From positions 1-13,865 of the forward strand of contig JAGOOJ010000012.1 in assembly GCA_017992575.1 (NCBI GenBank): a stretch of DNA of 13,865 nt, given 5' to 3'. Below, piece by piece: positions 1 to 5,636 of the stretch. The stretch comes from Candidatus Moraniibacteriota bacterium (GTDB lineage: Bacteria; Patescibacteriota; Minisyncoccia; Moranbacterales; UBA1568). Both the position numbers and the translations under genes were made by a program. Under the pieces are notes generated by a model. The model did not search any database and was not told where the DNA came from. It was given only the letters and a program-made list of their open reading frames with translations. How positions within the stretch are numbered: position 1 is the stretch's first letter; each line of letters opens with the position of its first letter.

Positions 1-28
1 CCCCGAGTTTGTCGAAGGGTGTTTTTTT
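1..28. repeat. Possible dispersed short palindromic element with T-run
   Basis: The window opens with CCCCGAGTTTGTCGAAGGG, an imperfect hairpin (CCC against GGG, with a GA/TC core), followed by GTGTTTTTTT. It resembles the short CTTGTCGAAGGG-type elements that recur between genes in many bacterial genomes, and with the T-run it could end transcription arriving from the left. Only one copy is visible and the left edge is cut, so this is tentative. Confidence 0.22.
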
Positions 29-30
29 GT

Positions 31-170
31 GGGCGAGTGACTCGAACAGGGAAAGGGGTCGGGGAAACGGGAGTTTCACCGTGAGCGGAGAGCAGTCCGC
101 CTAGGGCGGACGCTGAGAACGGATGCGTTCTCAGAGCGAAGCTGTTCGACTGTCCGGTCGTCCCTGCACA
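31..170 (+). ncRNA. Unidentified GC-rich, hairpin-dense stretch, possible structured RNA
   Basis: No convincing reading frame is seen here. Two perfect hairpins lie side by side: GTCCGCC/GGCGGAC at 95-111 (loop TAG) and CTGAGAACG/CGTTCTCAG at 113-134 (loop GATG). A third, ACGG/CCGT, spans 67-82. CGAACAG at 43-49 can pair with CTGTTCG at 142-148 and would close all three into one multibranched domain. A terminator follows at 175. I could not match it to tmRNA, RNase P RNA, SRP RNA or tRNA. Strand is inferred from the downstream T-run. The RNA assignment is inference from predicted pairing only. Confidence 0.25.
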
Positions 171-174
171 ATTC

Positions 175-206
175 AAAACCCGGCCCAAGTGGTCGGGTTT
201 TGGTTT
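175..206 (+). terminator. Intrinsic terminator
   Basis: AAAACCCGGCC at 175-185 pairs with GGTCGGGTTTT at 191-201 (11 pairs, one G-U, 5-nt loop) and is followed by more T residues (GGTTTT). The A-run and T-run on the two arms would let it work in both directions. It closes the hairpin-rich stretch to its left and lies just before a promoter. Confidence 0.6.
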
Positions 207-218
207 TGGCGAGAAGGG

Positions 219-246
219 TTGACATTTTGAAGTATCTTGTTAGAAT
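219..246 (+). promoter_or_regulatory. Sigma70-type promoter
   Basis: A perfect TTGACA (219-224) is separated by 16 bp from TAGAAT (241-246, five of six matches to TATAAT). Transcription would start near 252, at a small GGAAC/GTTCC hairpin (248-260). It would run rightward through the possible ORF at 347-616 and the hairpin-rich stretch to the terminators at 832-907. Confidence 0.6.
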
Positions 247-346
247 GGGAACCAAGTTCCTTGTAGGTCGGTTCTGAGTTTTCATCGCAACCTCTCATTC
301 GAAAGGAAAGTCTATCGAATATCTCTTCAGCTATCGCCTGCCCGTC

Positions 347-616
347 ATGGCATCCGTCGCGCTCTTCTTCTTGTCTGTGGCCCTCGCGCAGCAGGACATA
401 GTCGCCTCGGATCGCTCGTCGGACGGCCAGGCCAGGCGGGCCGGTGAAGGATCGCCCTTGAATCCTGACCCGGTCGCGCTCGCAGTCGCCATCGCCGAGC
501 ACGTGGCTCCGGTCTACGGAATGCTAGCACTGGGGCGTGAGGCGCTCCAGAAGATGGTGACCCTCTGTGTCATTCGCAACAAGCGTGGCTTTGAAGGGCC
601 ACAGAACGAGGAGTGA
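347..616 (+). CDS. Doubtful small protein, 89 residues, no known family
   Basis: The frame is open from about 278 and the only ATG is at 347, ending at TGA 614-616. The product begins with a hydrophobic run (ASVALFFLSVALA) that could pass for a signal peptide, then a Gly/Arg-rich segment, then a helical C-terminal half. Third codon positions look strongly GC-biased, which favours real coding, and a promoter lies 100 bp upstream. Against it: there is no SD before the ATG, no recognised family, GC content well above the neighbouring genes, and the same interval is hairpin-rich. It may be part of a long structured RNA instead. Confidence 0.3.
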   Translation: MASVALFFLSVALAQQDIVASDRSSDGQARRAGEGSPLNPDPVALAVAIAEHVAPVYGMLALGREALQKMVTLCVIRNKRGFEGPQNEE

Positions 617-830
617 GAAGATGTTCCACTGCCGAGATCCCTCGCAGTAAGCGGAGCAGTGCTTCGCTGTAAGAGCAAGTATTCCTAATCTGAGAGACCA
701 GTTTCGGTCTCGATCGCCTAGGTGACGGCGACTACCCGCAAGTACTGGTAACACAGACTCCGCCCGGTAGAGAGGGTTACTTGTTGCGTGATGCAGGAAA
801 AACGTTGCACGCACGCACACACAAAGAAAA
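617..830 (+). other. Gene-free hairpin-rich stretch between possible ORF and terminators
   Basis: No supported gene is seen on either strand. Local hairpins follow one another: AGCGGAGC/GCTTCGCT (650-668, loop AGT), GAGACC/GGTCTC (694-711), TCGCC/GGCGA (714-731), GTAAC/GTTAC (748-780) and TGCGTG/CACGCA (785-814). A short GCAC-type tandem run lies at 806-822. This could be a structured 3' untranslated region or the 3' half of a roughly 650-nt RNA starting near 252. Nothing identifies a known RNA family. Confidence 0.3.
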
Positions 831-831
831 T

Positions 832-907
832 ACCACCTCGACAAAAGGTGGTGTCAGTGGGCCCCGAGCAGAGCATGTCTCTCCGGGGCCCTTCAACTTT
901 TTATTTA
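832..907 (+). terminator. Double hairpin terminator
   Basis: The first hairpin is ACCACCT/AGGTGGT (832-852, loop of 7). The second is stronger: GGGCCCCG at 859-866 pairs with CGGGGCCC at 884-891, with an inner AGAG/CTCT helix, followed by TTCAACTTTTTATTT. It would end the transcript begun near 252. Confidence 0.6.
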
Positions 908-930
908 AAACTCTAGCTTCTGATTCTGCT

Positions 931-964
931 CATAGAAAAACACCCGCAAGGGTGTTTTTCTATG
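931..964. terminator. Bidirectional terminator, perfect 15-bp hairpin
   Basis: CATAGAAAAACACCC (931-945) and GGGTGTTTTTCTATG (950-964) are perfect inverted copies around a GCAA tetraloop of the stable GNRA type. A-runs and T-runs flank the GC core, so it can act on both strands. It sits 12 bp beyond the last stop codon of the minus-strand operon and beyond the plus-strand unit ending near 907, as expected between convergent transcripts. Confidence 0.8.
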
Positions 965-976
965 ATTCCTTCTGGA

Positions 977-1408
977 CTATTGAATTTTTTCCGGGGTTGT
1001 TGGGATATTTTCTGTAAGAGCTGTTTCCGGAGTTTTTTTCTTTCGGACGATGGCTACTACTGTATAGAGTACGATGAGTGCTAGGCCACCGAGACTGCTT
1101 ATCCAAACAATATTCCAGGGAAGAGGAGCTTCGTCTTCTGTCTGAAGAAGTGGTCGCTCGGGAATGCTCTGTGCTTCGAGTGGATTGGAATGAGCCAGGA
1201 CTTCATCGGTATCAGAAAAATTATCACCATCCGTATCAGCGTTATGAGGATCGGTGTGATAGGTGTCAGTTTCGGCTTGGTCAGTCAGGCCATCAGCGTC
1301 ACTATCTTTGACAGCTGCCTGGGCTGATCCTGTAGCGAGCGTGCCCGCGATGAATGTCATGAGCCAGAATAATTTATTTGTCTTCTTTCCAAACATAGGG
1401 TTTTGCAT
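977..1408 (-). CDS. Membrane-anchored surface protein with TSP3-like calcium-binding repeats
   Basis: The protein has 143 residues counted from ATG 1408. A second ATG four codons in (1396, MFGKK) is equally possible. Residues 5-31 form a signal peptide ending GSAQA-A. Residues 35-69 hold two Asp-rich repeats (DSDADGLTD and DTDGDNFSDTD) of the thrombospondin type 3 kind, which bind calcium in known families. A transmembrane helix (about 99-121) follows, then a KKK stop-transfer and a short cytoplasmic tail. The repeat region should face outside. The start lies 35 bp inside the end of apbE, so the two are probably translationally coupled. It is the last gene of the minus operon. Its partner and substrate are unknown. 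Confidence 0.8.
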   Translation of the reverse strand: MQNPMFGKKTNKLFWLMTFIAGTLATGSAQAAVKDSDADGLTDQAETDTYHTDPHNADTDGDNFSDTDEVLAHSNPLEAQSIPERPLLQTEDEAPLPWNIVWISSLGGLALIVLYTVVAIVRKKKTPETALTENIPTTPEKIQ

Positions 1409-2258
1409 ACTGATTAATATGTACGGCTCCTGTGTGTTCGATAAAAATGGCTGGGAGGTGATGTTGTTCTGCTATGGTCTGACCGCGTTCTTTCCCGGCG
1501 ATGAAGAGTGTTTTGGCAAAGACATCGGCTGAAACAGTGGTGTCGGCGATGACGGTAACGGAGAGAAATTCGGTCTTGGCGCTTTTTTGGGTAGTCGGGT
1601 CGATGATGTGGTGCTGTTTCACTCCATCTTGGATCCAGTGTCGGCGGTTACTGCCTGAAGTAGCGACAGCGGTATCGGTGAGGAGGAGGAGGGCGGGGGA
1701 TGCTTGTTCGGAGTGCGGATGTTCCACGTCAATCGCCCAGTACGGGTACTCTTCTTTTTTGTTGACACCTTTGACAAAGATGTCGCCACCGGCATCAACC
1801 AGAAAATTTTCAAAGTGTTGGGCGAGGAAGTGGGATACCTGATCAACGATGTAGCCTTTGCCGATGCCACCGAGATCAATGAGGAGGTCACGGGGTTTGG
1901 TTGCGGTGAGCGTTACTGGGTCGAGGATGAGTTCCGAAAATGATGGCTGAGTACCGGTTGTTTCCTCGTGGTGAGCGCCATGATATCCGGCCTTATGAAG
2001 CGTTGGGAGAATACTGGGGTCAAACAGGCCTCCTGTTTGTTCGAAGGCACGTTTGGCGAGGGTGAGGATATCGAAAAATTCGGGTGTCAGGGAAAACGTG
2101 GTACTTTCGTTGAATTGCCAAAGGACATTTCCTTTTTTGAAACGGCTATAGCGATCCTCGAACGACCGCATCATGGTGAATGCCTGTTCAAGACACTCCT
2201 TGGCTATAGTATCCTGTCCTTCCTGGAACTCAATCTCACACAGAATATCAGTATTCAT
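1374..2258 (-). CDS. apbE: FAD:protein FMN transferase (ApbE family), no signal peptide
   Basis: ApbE enzymes cut FAD and attach the FMN half to a Thr or Ser of a target protein. Of the 294 residues, GGLFDPSI (76-83), DLGGIGKGYIVD (128-139), VDAGGDI (154-160), TSGSNRRHW (200-208), HHIIDP (216-221) and SADVFAKTLFIAG (243-255) are family hallmarks, and the Asp of SADVFAKT sits where ApbE binds magnesium. The frame continues upstream to 2489, but that part is the antisense-like shadow of the preceding gene; MNTDILCEIEFQ at 2258 fits the family start. A weak GAGAG precedes it. Many ApbE proteins are exported lipoproteins; this one shows neither signal sequence nor lipobox and may act in the cytoplasm. 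No S/T-G-A-T-type flavinylation motif is seen in the neighbouring proteins. Confidence 0.9.
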   Translation of the reverse strand: MNTDILCEIEFQEGQDTIAKECLEQAFTMMRSFEDRYSRFKKGNVLWQFNESTTFSLTPEFFDILTLAKRAFEQTGGLFDPSILPTLHKAGYHGAHHEETTGTQPSFSELILDPVTLTATKPRDLLIDLGGIGKGYIVDQVSHFLAQHFENFLVDAGGDIFVKGVNKKEEYPYWAIDVEHPHSEQASPALLLLTDTAVATSGSNRRHWIQDGVKQHHIIDPTTQKSAKTEFLSVTVIADTTVSADVFAKTLFIAGKERGQTIAEQHHLPAIFIEHTGAVHINQYAKPYVWKEDK

Positions 2259-2298
2259 AATCTCTCGGCGAATCTCTTTTCTGAGATTGTGCCAAGGA

Positions 2299-2811
2299 CT
2301 ATTCCTGTTCGTAGGAGTCGATGATGCCGTTATTGTTGTCATCTGTTTCAAAATCAAAATAGGCGAAATCGTCTTCGTCATGATGTTGATCGAGAGCGTT
2401 GGGAATGCCATCACCATCGATATCGCTATAGTATTCACTTTGGACGACGAGCGGATCGGGATCGATAGCGTCGACGAGGCTGTCGCCATCGGTATCCCTG
2501 GCGTAATCTTCTTTGGTTACCAGTACTGTCTCAGTGACAGGTTTATATTCGATAACTTCCTGGATGACTTCTATAGTTTTGTATTCAGTCTTGGAAGAAC
2601 TGCTCGATGTGGGTTTATCCTCATCTTCATCTTCATCTTCATCCTCGTCCTCGTGTTCATCTTCTTCATCTTCATCCTCATCATCATCTGCGAGGGTGAC
2701 CATAAACCACGAAGAAGTATGATGGGAAAATTTTGGGGTAGTATGCCAAGCGACGGACATCCCGAGGAAGACGAATAAGCTAATGCTCAATGATTTGGTA
2801 AGGAAAGACAT
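2299..2811 (-). CDS. Secreted TSP3-like calcium-binding protein with poly-Asp/Glu stretch
   Basis: The protein has 170 residues. A hydrophobic N-terminus (about 5-22) looks like a signal peptide or anchor. Residues 41-66 are almost pure Asp/Glu, followed by a Ser run (69-73) and a Val/Thr/Glu-rich linker. Three Asp-rich repeats follow: DTDGDSLVDAIDPDP (106-120), DIDGDGIPNALD (130-141) and DDNNNGIIDSYE (157-168), matching TSP3 or EF-hand-like calcium loops. It starts 9 bp after the stop of the upstream gene with no visible SD, so coupling is likely. A gap of 40 bp leads to apbE. The acidic stretch could bind divalent cations or polycations; this is inference. No enzymatic domain is recognised. 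Confidence 0.82.
   Translation of the reverse strand: MSFLTKSLSISLFVFLGMSVAWHTTPKFSHHTSSWFMVTLADDDEDEDEEDEHEDEDEDEDEDEDKPTSSSSSKTEYKTIEVIQEVIEYKPVTETVLVTKEDYARDTDGDSLVDAIDPDPLVVQSEYYSDIDGDGIPNALDQHHDEDDFAYFDFETDDNNNGIIDSYEQE
2614..2688 (-). repeat. GAT/GAA trinucleotide run encoding the Asp/Glu stretch
   Basis: On the minus strand this is a run of GAT, GAC, GAA and GAG codons with several near-perfect GATGAA hexamer repeats, encoding residues 42-66 of the TSP3-like protein. Changes in repeat number would stay in frame, so length variation between strains is plausible. Confidence 0.6.
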
Positions 2812-2820
2812 AGGGTATAT

Positions 2821-3228
2821 TTAGGAAGCTTTAGTTTTGGTTGAAGCCTTTGGGGAACTACTGCTCTTACTACTCACGGGGACTTTCTGAGTTACTACTT
2901 TTTGTACCTTCACTGGTTTGATGACGGTTTGAGTGACAGAGGTCTGGTTGGCTTTAATAAGTTCTGGTTGATCTTTGAGAAGTTGATCATACTGAGTCTT
3001 GGATTGTTCCATGGCTTCTTTGAGGTTGGCTTTTTGGTCATTGACCCCGATGTAGTACTGATAGCGAGCTTGAGCCACTTCTTTTTGGGCTGTGACCAGA
3101 TCCTCTTCTTTGGAAATAAGACGTTCGGCTCGACGTGACTTCTCTACTATGAGCATGGTAGCAAACGGTCCGACAAAAGCAGCAAGTACAAAGAGAAAAA
3201 GCAAAGACTTCGTTATGATAGGGCGCAT
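2821..3228 (-). CDS. Membrane-anchored coiled-coil protein, unknown function
   Basis: The protein has 135 residues. One transmembrane helix spans about 7-28 with a short positive N-terminus (MRPIITK), followed by SRRAER. Residues 30-90 are charged and helical and probably form a coiled coil. The last 40 residues are rich in Lys, Ser, Thr and Val (TVIKPVKVQKVVTQKVP, then SSKSSSSP) and look flexible and basic. It is the first gene of the minus operon and faces the sigma factor gene across a 141-bp divergent control region. The basic tail contrasts with the acidic stretch of the next protein, so the two could interact electrostatically (inference). No family is recognised. Confidence 0.72.
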   Translation of the reverse strand: MRPIITKSLLFLFVLAAFVGPFATMLIVEKSRRAERLISKEEDLVTAQKEVAQARYQYYIGVNDQKANLKEAMEQSKTQYDQLLKDQPELIKANQTSVTQTVIKPVKVQKVVTQKVPVSSKSSSSPKASTKTKAS

Positions 3229-3244
3229 ATGTTACTATTAGTGT

Positions 3245-3288
3245 TGAAAATACTTCCGTATCCTTACATCTATTATAACGTATTTTCA
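3245..3288. promoter_or_regulatory. Divergent promoter region with perfect 9-bp inverted repeat
   Basis: TGAAAATAC (3245-3253) and GTATTTTCA (3280-3288) are perfect inverted copies 26 bp apart. Between them, on the minus strand, lies TATAAT (3277-3272), a consensus -10 for the operon starting at 3228, though its -35 is poor. CGTAT also occurs twice (3256-3260 and 3279-3283). The symmetrical site could be an operator for a dimeric regulator, or the two arms could be recognition elements of the adjacent sigma factor facing each way. Which promoter drives the sigma gene is not clear. Confidence 0.45.
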
Positions 3289-3369
3289 GAAAAAAAGTTT
3301 TCATGGTGGATAATTGGTATTTCTGGATTCAAGGAAACAGGCATGATCTCATCTTCCAAGGAGACCATT

Positions 3370-3939
3370 ATGGGGACAGAAGACCCGAATGCTCCTAGCG
3401 ACACAGAGTTACTCAAACGGGCCAAAGAAGACCCTGAAGTTTTTGGCCTGCTTATGGAGCGTTATGAACAGCCACTTTTGCGCTATCTCATGCGTTTGAC
3501 TGGTTGGGGGAGAGAGGAAGTGAGTGATATTTTGCAGGAAGCCTTTATCAAAGCCTACCGCCATTTGAATGACTATGATGAGGATTTGAAATTTTCCACC
3601 TGGATGTATCGTATTACCCACAATCAGGCTATCGATGTTTTGCGGAGTGCTCAGACTCGACCATTTTTGTCCCAGGTTTCGTTGGAGGATGTAGAACAAT
3701 TTATACCAACCGCTATCGATACGGAGGGACAATTCCTCCAGCGGGATAATTTAGAAACAGTACGCCAAGCTATCTTGGGTTTGCCACTTTTATATCGAGA
3801 CGTGCTGATTTTACGGTTTTTGGAGGAAAAAAGTTACGAGGAAATTGTTGATATTCTGAAAAAGCCCAAGGGTACGATAGCAACTCTCATCAAACGTGGT
3901 CGAGCCCTACTGCTCGAACAGTTGCCTCCAACACACTAA
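3370..3939 (+). CDS. RNA polymerase sigma factor, ECF (sigma-70 region 2 and 4) type
   Basis: The protein has 189 residues, the usual ECF size. Region 2 (about 24-95) contains SDILQEAFIKAYRHL and FSTWMYRITHNQAIDVLR, typical of core binding and -10 recognition. A short linker follows, then region 4 (about 128-185) with LPLLYRDVLILRF, SYEEIVDILKKPKGTI and an Arg/Lys-rich recognition helix. Regions 1 and 3 are absent. The frame is open upstream to 3229; ATG 3370 was chosen for AAGGAG six bases before it, although ATG 3343 also has an AAGGA. It would redirect RNA polymerase to envelope or stress genes. The membrane protein gene starting 10 bp after its stop is the natural candidate anti-sigma factor. 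The targets are not known. Confidence 0.9.
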   Translation: MGTEDPNAPSDTELLKRAKEDPEVFGLLMERYEQPLLRYLMRLTGWGREEVSDILQEAFIKAYRHLNDYDEDLKFSTWMYRITHNQAIDVLRSAQTRPFLSQVSLEDVEQFIPTAIDTEGQFLQRDNLETVRQAILGLPLLYRDVLILRFLEEKSYEEIVDILKKPKGTIATLIKRGRALLLEQLPPTH

Positions 3940-3949
3940 TATTTCCCGT

Positions 3950-4852
3950 ATGTCTGAATTTAGTCAAAAAACTCTTGCAGAGATAACTCGGAAAAATATT
4001 CGCCCGATTCCTTTTTGGGTGGCCTGGCTTCGTAATAGCGCCTATTGGATGGGGGCAATAGTGTTGGTTTTACTTTCGGCGCTGGCCACAGGAATATCAT
4101 TTCACGCCGTATCAGAAATTGATTGGGATGCCTATATCAAGGCTGATTTTTCTTGGCTCCAAACTATTTTGTCGGGAGCCCCTCTTTTCTTGATGGTGTT
4201 CATCGCGCTTTTCTTTTGGATGACACTGTATTTTTTCCATCAAACTCGTTACGGATATCGCTACCCGACGACCTTTTTGGTGGCTATATTTTTTTCTACA
4301 AGTGTCGTATTCGGTTATTTTATTGAAAGATCACCTTTGGATGAACCGGCCGAGAATTTTCTTTTGTACGCTTTACCTCATGTTGATACTCTGCCAACAA
4401 ACCTCATTCCAACGGCAGCACGCCAGTGGTCACAGCCGGAAAAGGGATTGCTCGGTGGTACGGTAGTATCATCAAACGATACCGATTTTCAATTGATTGA
4501 TACCTCGGAAAAACTGTGGACTATTGAATACTCTTCGGCTGAGATTGCTCCAGATACCAGTCTGGAACCAGATGAGGCTATCAAGGTAATCGGTAACCAG
4601 GAAGGGGAAGATACTTTTAAGGCGAGTGAGATTCGTGATTGGAAAAAGTCTAAAGCTGAACTTCAAAAAGAAGAAAGAGCTATTGAACGAAAGAAAAAAG
4701 TTGAAAGAGAAAAAGAGCAAGAGAAGCAGAAAAAAGAAGAAGAAAAACAAGAGAGAGAGGAAGAGGATCGTGATGATGAAGATTCGTCATCTGATGAAGA
4801 TGAAGACGAACACGAAGATGAAGATGATAATGACTCACATGATGAAGATTAA
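3950..4852 (+). CDS. Three-helix membrane protein with OB-like domain and acidic tail, candidate anti-sigma factor
   Basis: The protein has 300 residues. A basic cytoplasmic N-terminus (1-30) precedes transmembrane helices at about 31-53, 74-96 and 107-125, which puts the C-terminal half outside. Residues 165-231 look like a small beta-barrel (GGTVVSSNDTDFQLID to KVIGNQEGEDTFKASEIRDW), similar in pattern to OB-like DUF5666 domains. A Lys/Glu helix (232-272) and an Asp/Glu/Ser tail (273-300) follow. ATG 3950 was chosen because the frame further upstream overlaps the sigma gene; no SD is seen. Its place directly after an ECF sigma gene suggests an anti-sigma role, but the zinc-binding HxxxCxxC motif of classical anti-sigma factors is absent (there is no Cys at all), so this is inference. 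The tail resembles the acidic stretch of the TSP3 protein at 2299-2811. Confidence 0.78.
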   Translation: MSEFSQKTLAEITRKNIRPIPFWVAWLRNSAYWMGAIVLVLLSALATGISFHAVSEIDWDAYIKADFSWLQTILSGAPLFLMVFIALFFWMTLYFFHQTRYGYRYPTTFLVAIFFSTSVVFGYFIERSPLDEPAENFLLYALPHVDTLPTNLIPTAARQWSQPEKGLLGGTVVSSNDTDFQLIDTSEKLWTIEYSSAEIAPDTSLEPDEAIKVIGNQEGEDTFKASEIRDWKKSKAELQKEERAIERKKKVEREKEQEKQKKEEEKQEREEEDRDDEDSSSDEDEDEHEDEDDNDSHDED

Positions 4853-5636
4853 AATTATTGTGGGGAGCGTCATAATACTGACAGGTGCACTTTCTTTTTT
4901 TCTGTGGGAAAACTTCCGGTCAGAAGAGCATCAAAACAACCAGGAAAACACCACTGGTATTGTTTTGAAGGAGACAGAAACAGTTGAACAATTACAAAAG
5001 GAACCTGCTCAGGAAGTACCAGAAGAAAAAATACCAGAGGCACTCCCGCTTCCTGTATCATTTTTGATTCCAAACGTGCCATTTACGGTTCAAGCGCCAC
5101 TGGCGCAGTGGAATGATCCGATCTTTCAAGATGCCTGTGAAGAGGCTTCGATTATTATGGCGGAGGCGTGGGTCAATGGTGAAATGTTGACAGGAGAAGG
5201 TGTAACCAATGAGGTAAAAAAACTGGTGAAGTTTGAGAAAGAACAGTTTGGTCAGGCGGTGGATACCTCCATAACGGATACAGCCTGGATGCTCGATCAA
5301 TACTATGGCGTGACAGGTGAAGTACACACTGATATCAGTATCACTGATATACAACAGGCCCTTGTTCAGCATCGTATTGTCATTGTTCCGACGGATGGAC
5401 GCAAATTGAAAAATCCCAATTTCAAACAGCCCGGGCCTACCCGTCATATGGTAGTGATCATCGGATATAACCAGCAAACGAAAGAGCTGATAACCAATGA
5501 TCCAGGAACCCGGAAAGGGGAGAGGTATCGTTATCCGGAAACGGTGTTGTATGATGCGATACTGAATTATGCAACTGGAGATCATATACCAGTGATCAGT
5601 ACAGCCAAGGTGATGCTGACGGTTGGGAAAAATTGA
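4842..5636 (+). CDS. Membrane-anchored C39-like cysteine peptidase
   Basis: The protein has 264 residues from ATG 4842; ATGs at 4839 and 4830 are also possible. All three overlap the end of the preceding gene, suggesting coupling. The frame continues further upstream but only as a Lys-rich shadow. Residues 4-21 form an anchor or signal helix and 25-72 a Glu/Pro/Gln-rich stalk. The domain from 77 on carries VPFTVQAP (Gln84, oxyanion hole), QDACEEAS (Cys99, nucleophile), RHMVVIIGY (His202) and ITNDPGT (Asp220), the expected layout of the Peptidase_C39-like family, so it appears active. It should face outside. It lacks the ABC transporter part of bacteriocin-processing C39 proteins. As third gene of a sigma operon, it may process an extracellular or membrane protein, possibly the neighbouring regulator (inference). 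Confidence 0.86.
   Translation: MKIKIIVGSVIILTGALSFFLWENFRSEEHQNNQENTTGIVLKETETVEQLQKEPAQEVPEEKIPEALPLPVSFLIPNVPFTVQAPLAQWNDPIFQDACEEASIIMAEAWVNGEMLTGEGVTNEVKKLVKFEKEQFGQAVDTSITDTAWMLDQYYGVTGEVHTDISITDIQQALVQHRIVIVPTDGRKLKNPNFKQPGPTRHMVVIIGYNQQTKELITNDPGTRKGERYRYPETVLYDAILNYATGDHIPVISTAKVMLTVGKN

Noticed and set aside
31..60. tRNA-like T-arm on the minus strand (TTCGAGT)
   Set aside because: The flanking bases CCCTG and CACTC do not pair as a T-stem and no D-arm or anticodon arm can be built.
296..316. Resemblance of GAAAGGAAAGTCTATCG to the RNase P RNA P4 motif
   Set aside because: The matching 3' P4 strand (ACAGAA with its context) and other conserved regions are not found at the right places.
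173..502. Minus-strand ORF of 109 codons
   Set aside because: It runs through the terminator and promoter at 175-246, has no family, and the plus frame has better codon statistics.
781..1017. Plus-strand ORF of 78 codons
   Set aside because: It crosses both terminators at 832-964 and no SD precedes it.
2259..2489. Upstream extension of the apbE frame (about 77 codons)
   Set aside because: It overlaps the TSP3-like gene in another frame, is low-complexity Ser/Thr/Ile-rich, and the family fold begins at MNTDILCE (2258).
2173..2778. Plus-strand ORF of 201 codons rich in Ile/Phe/Val
   Set aside because: It lies opposite the apbE start and the Asp/Glu-coding TSP3 gene; its hydrophobic repeats (IFIFIFIL) are the complement of GAT/GAA codons.
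3229..3369. Upstream extension of the sigma factor frame
   Set aside because: It runs through the divergent promoter region and inverted repeat, and the good AAGGAG before ATG 3370 fits the usual ECF length.
4472..4750. Minus-strand Phe/Leu-rich ORF
   Set aside because: It is the complement of Lys/Glu codons of the regulator and has no start signal.
4626..4841. Upstream extension of the peptidase frame
   Set aside because: It is a Lys/Met-rich shadow of the acidic and Lys/Glu-rich coding sequence of the membrane regulator; the signal helix begins at 4842.
5058..5585. Minus-strand ORF of 175 codons
   Set aside because: It lies opposite the C39-like peptidase, which has intact catalytic motifs.
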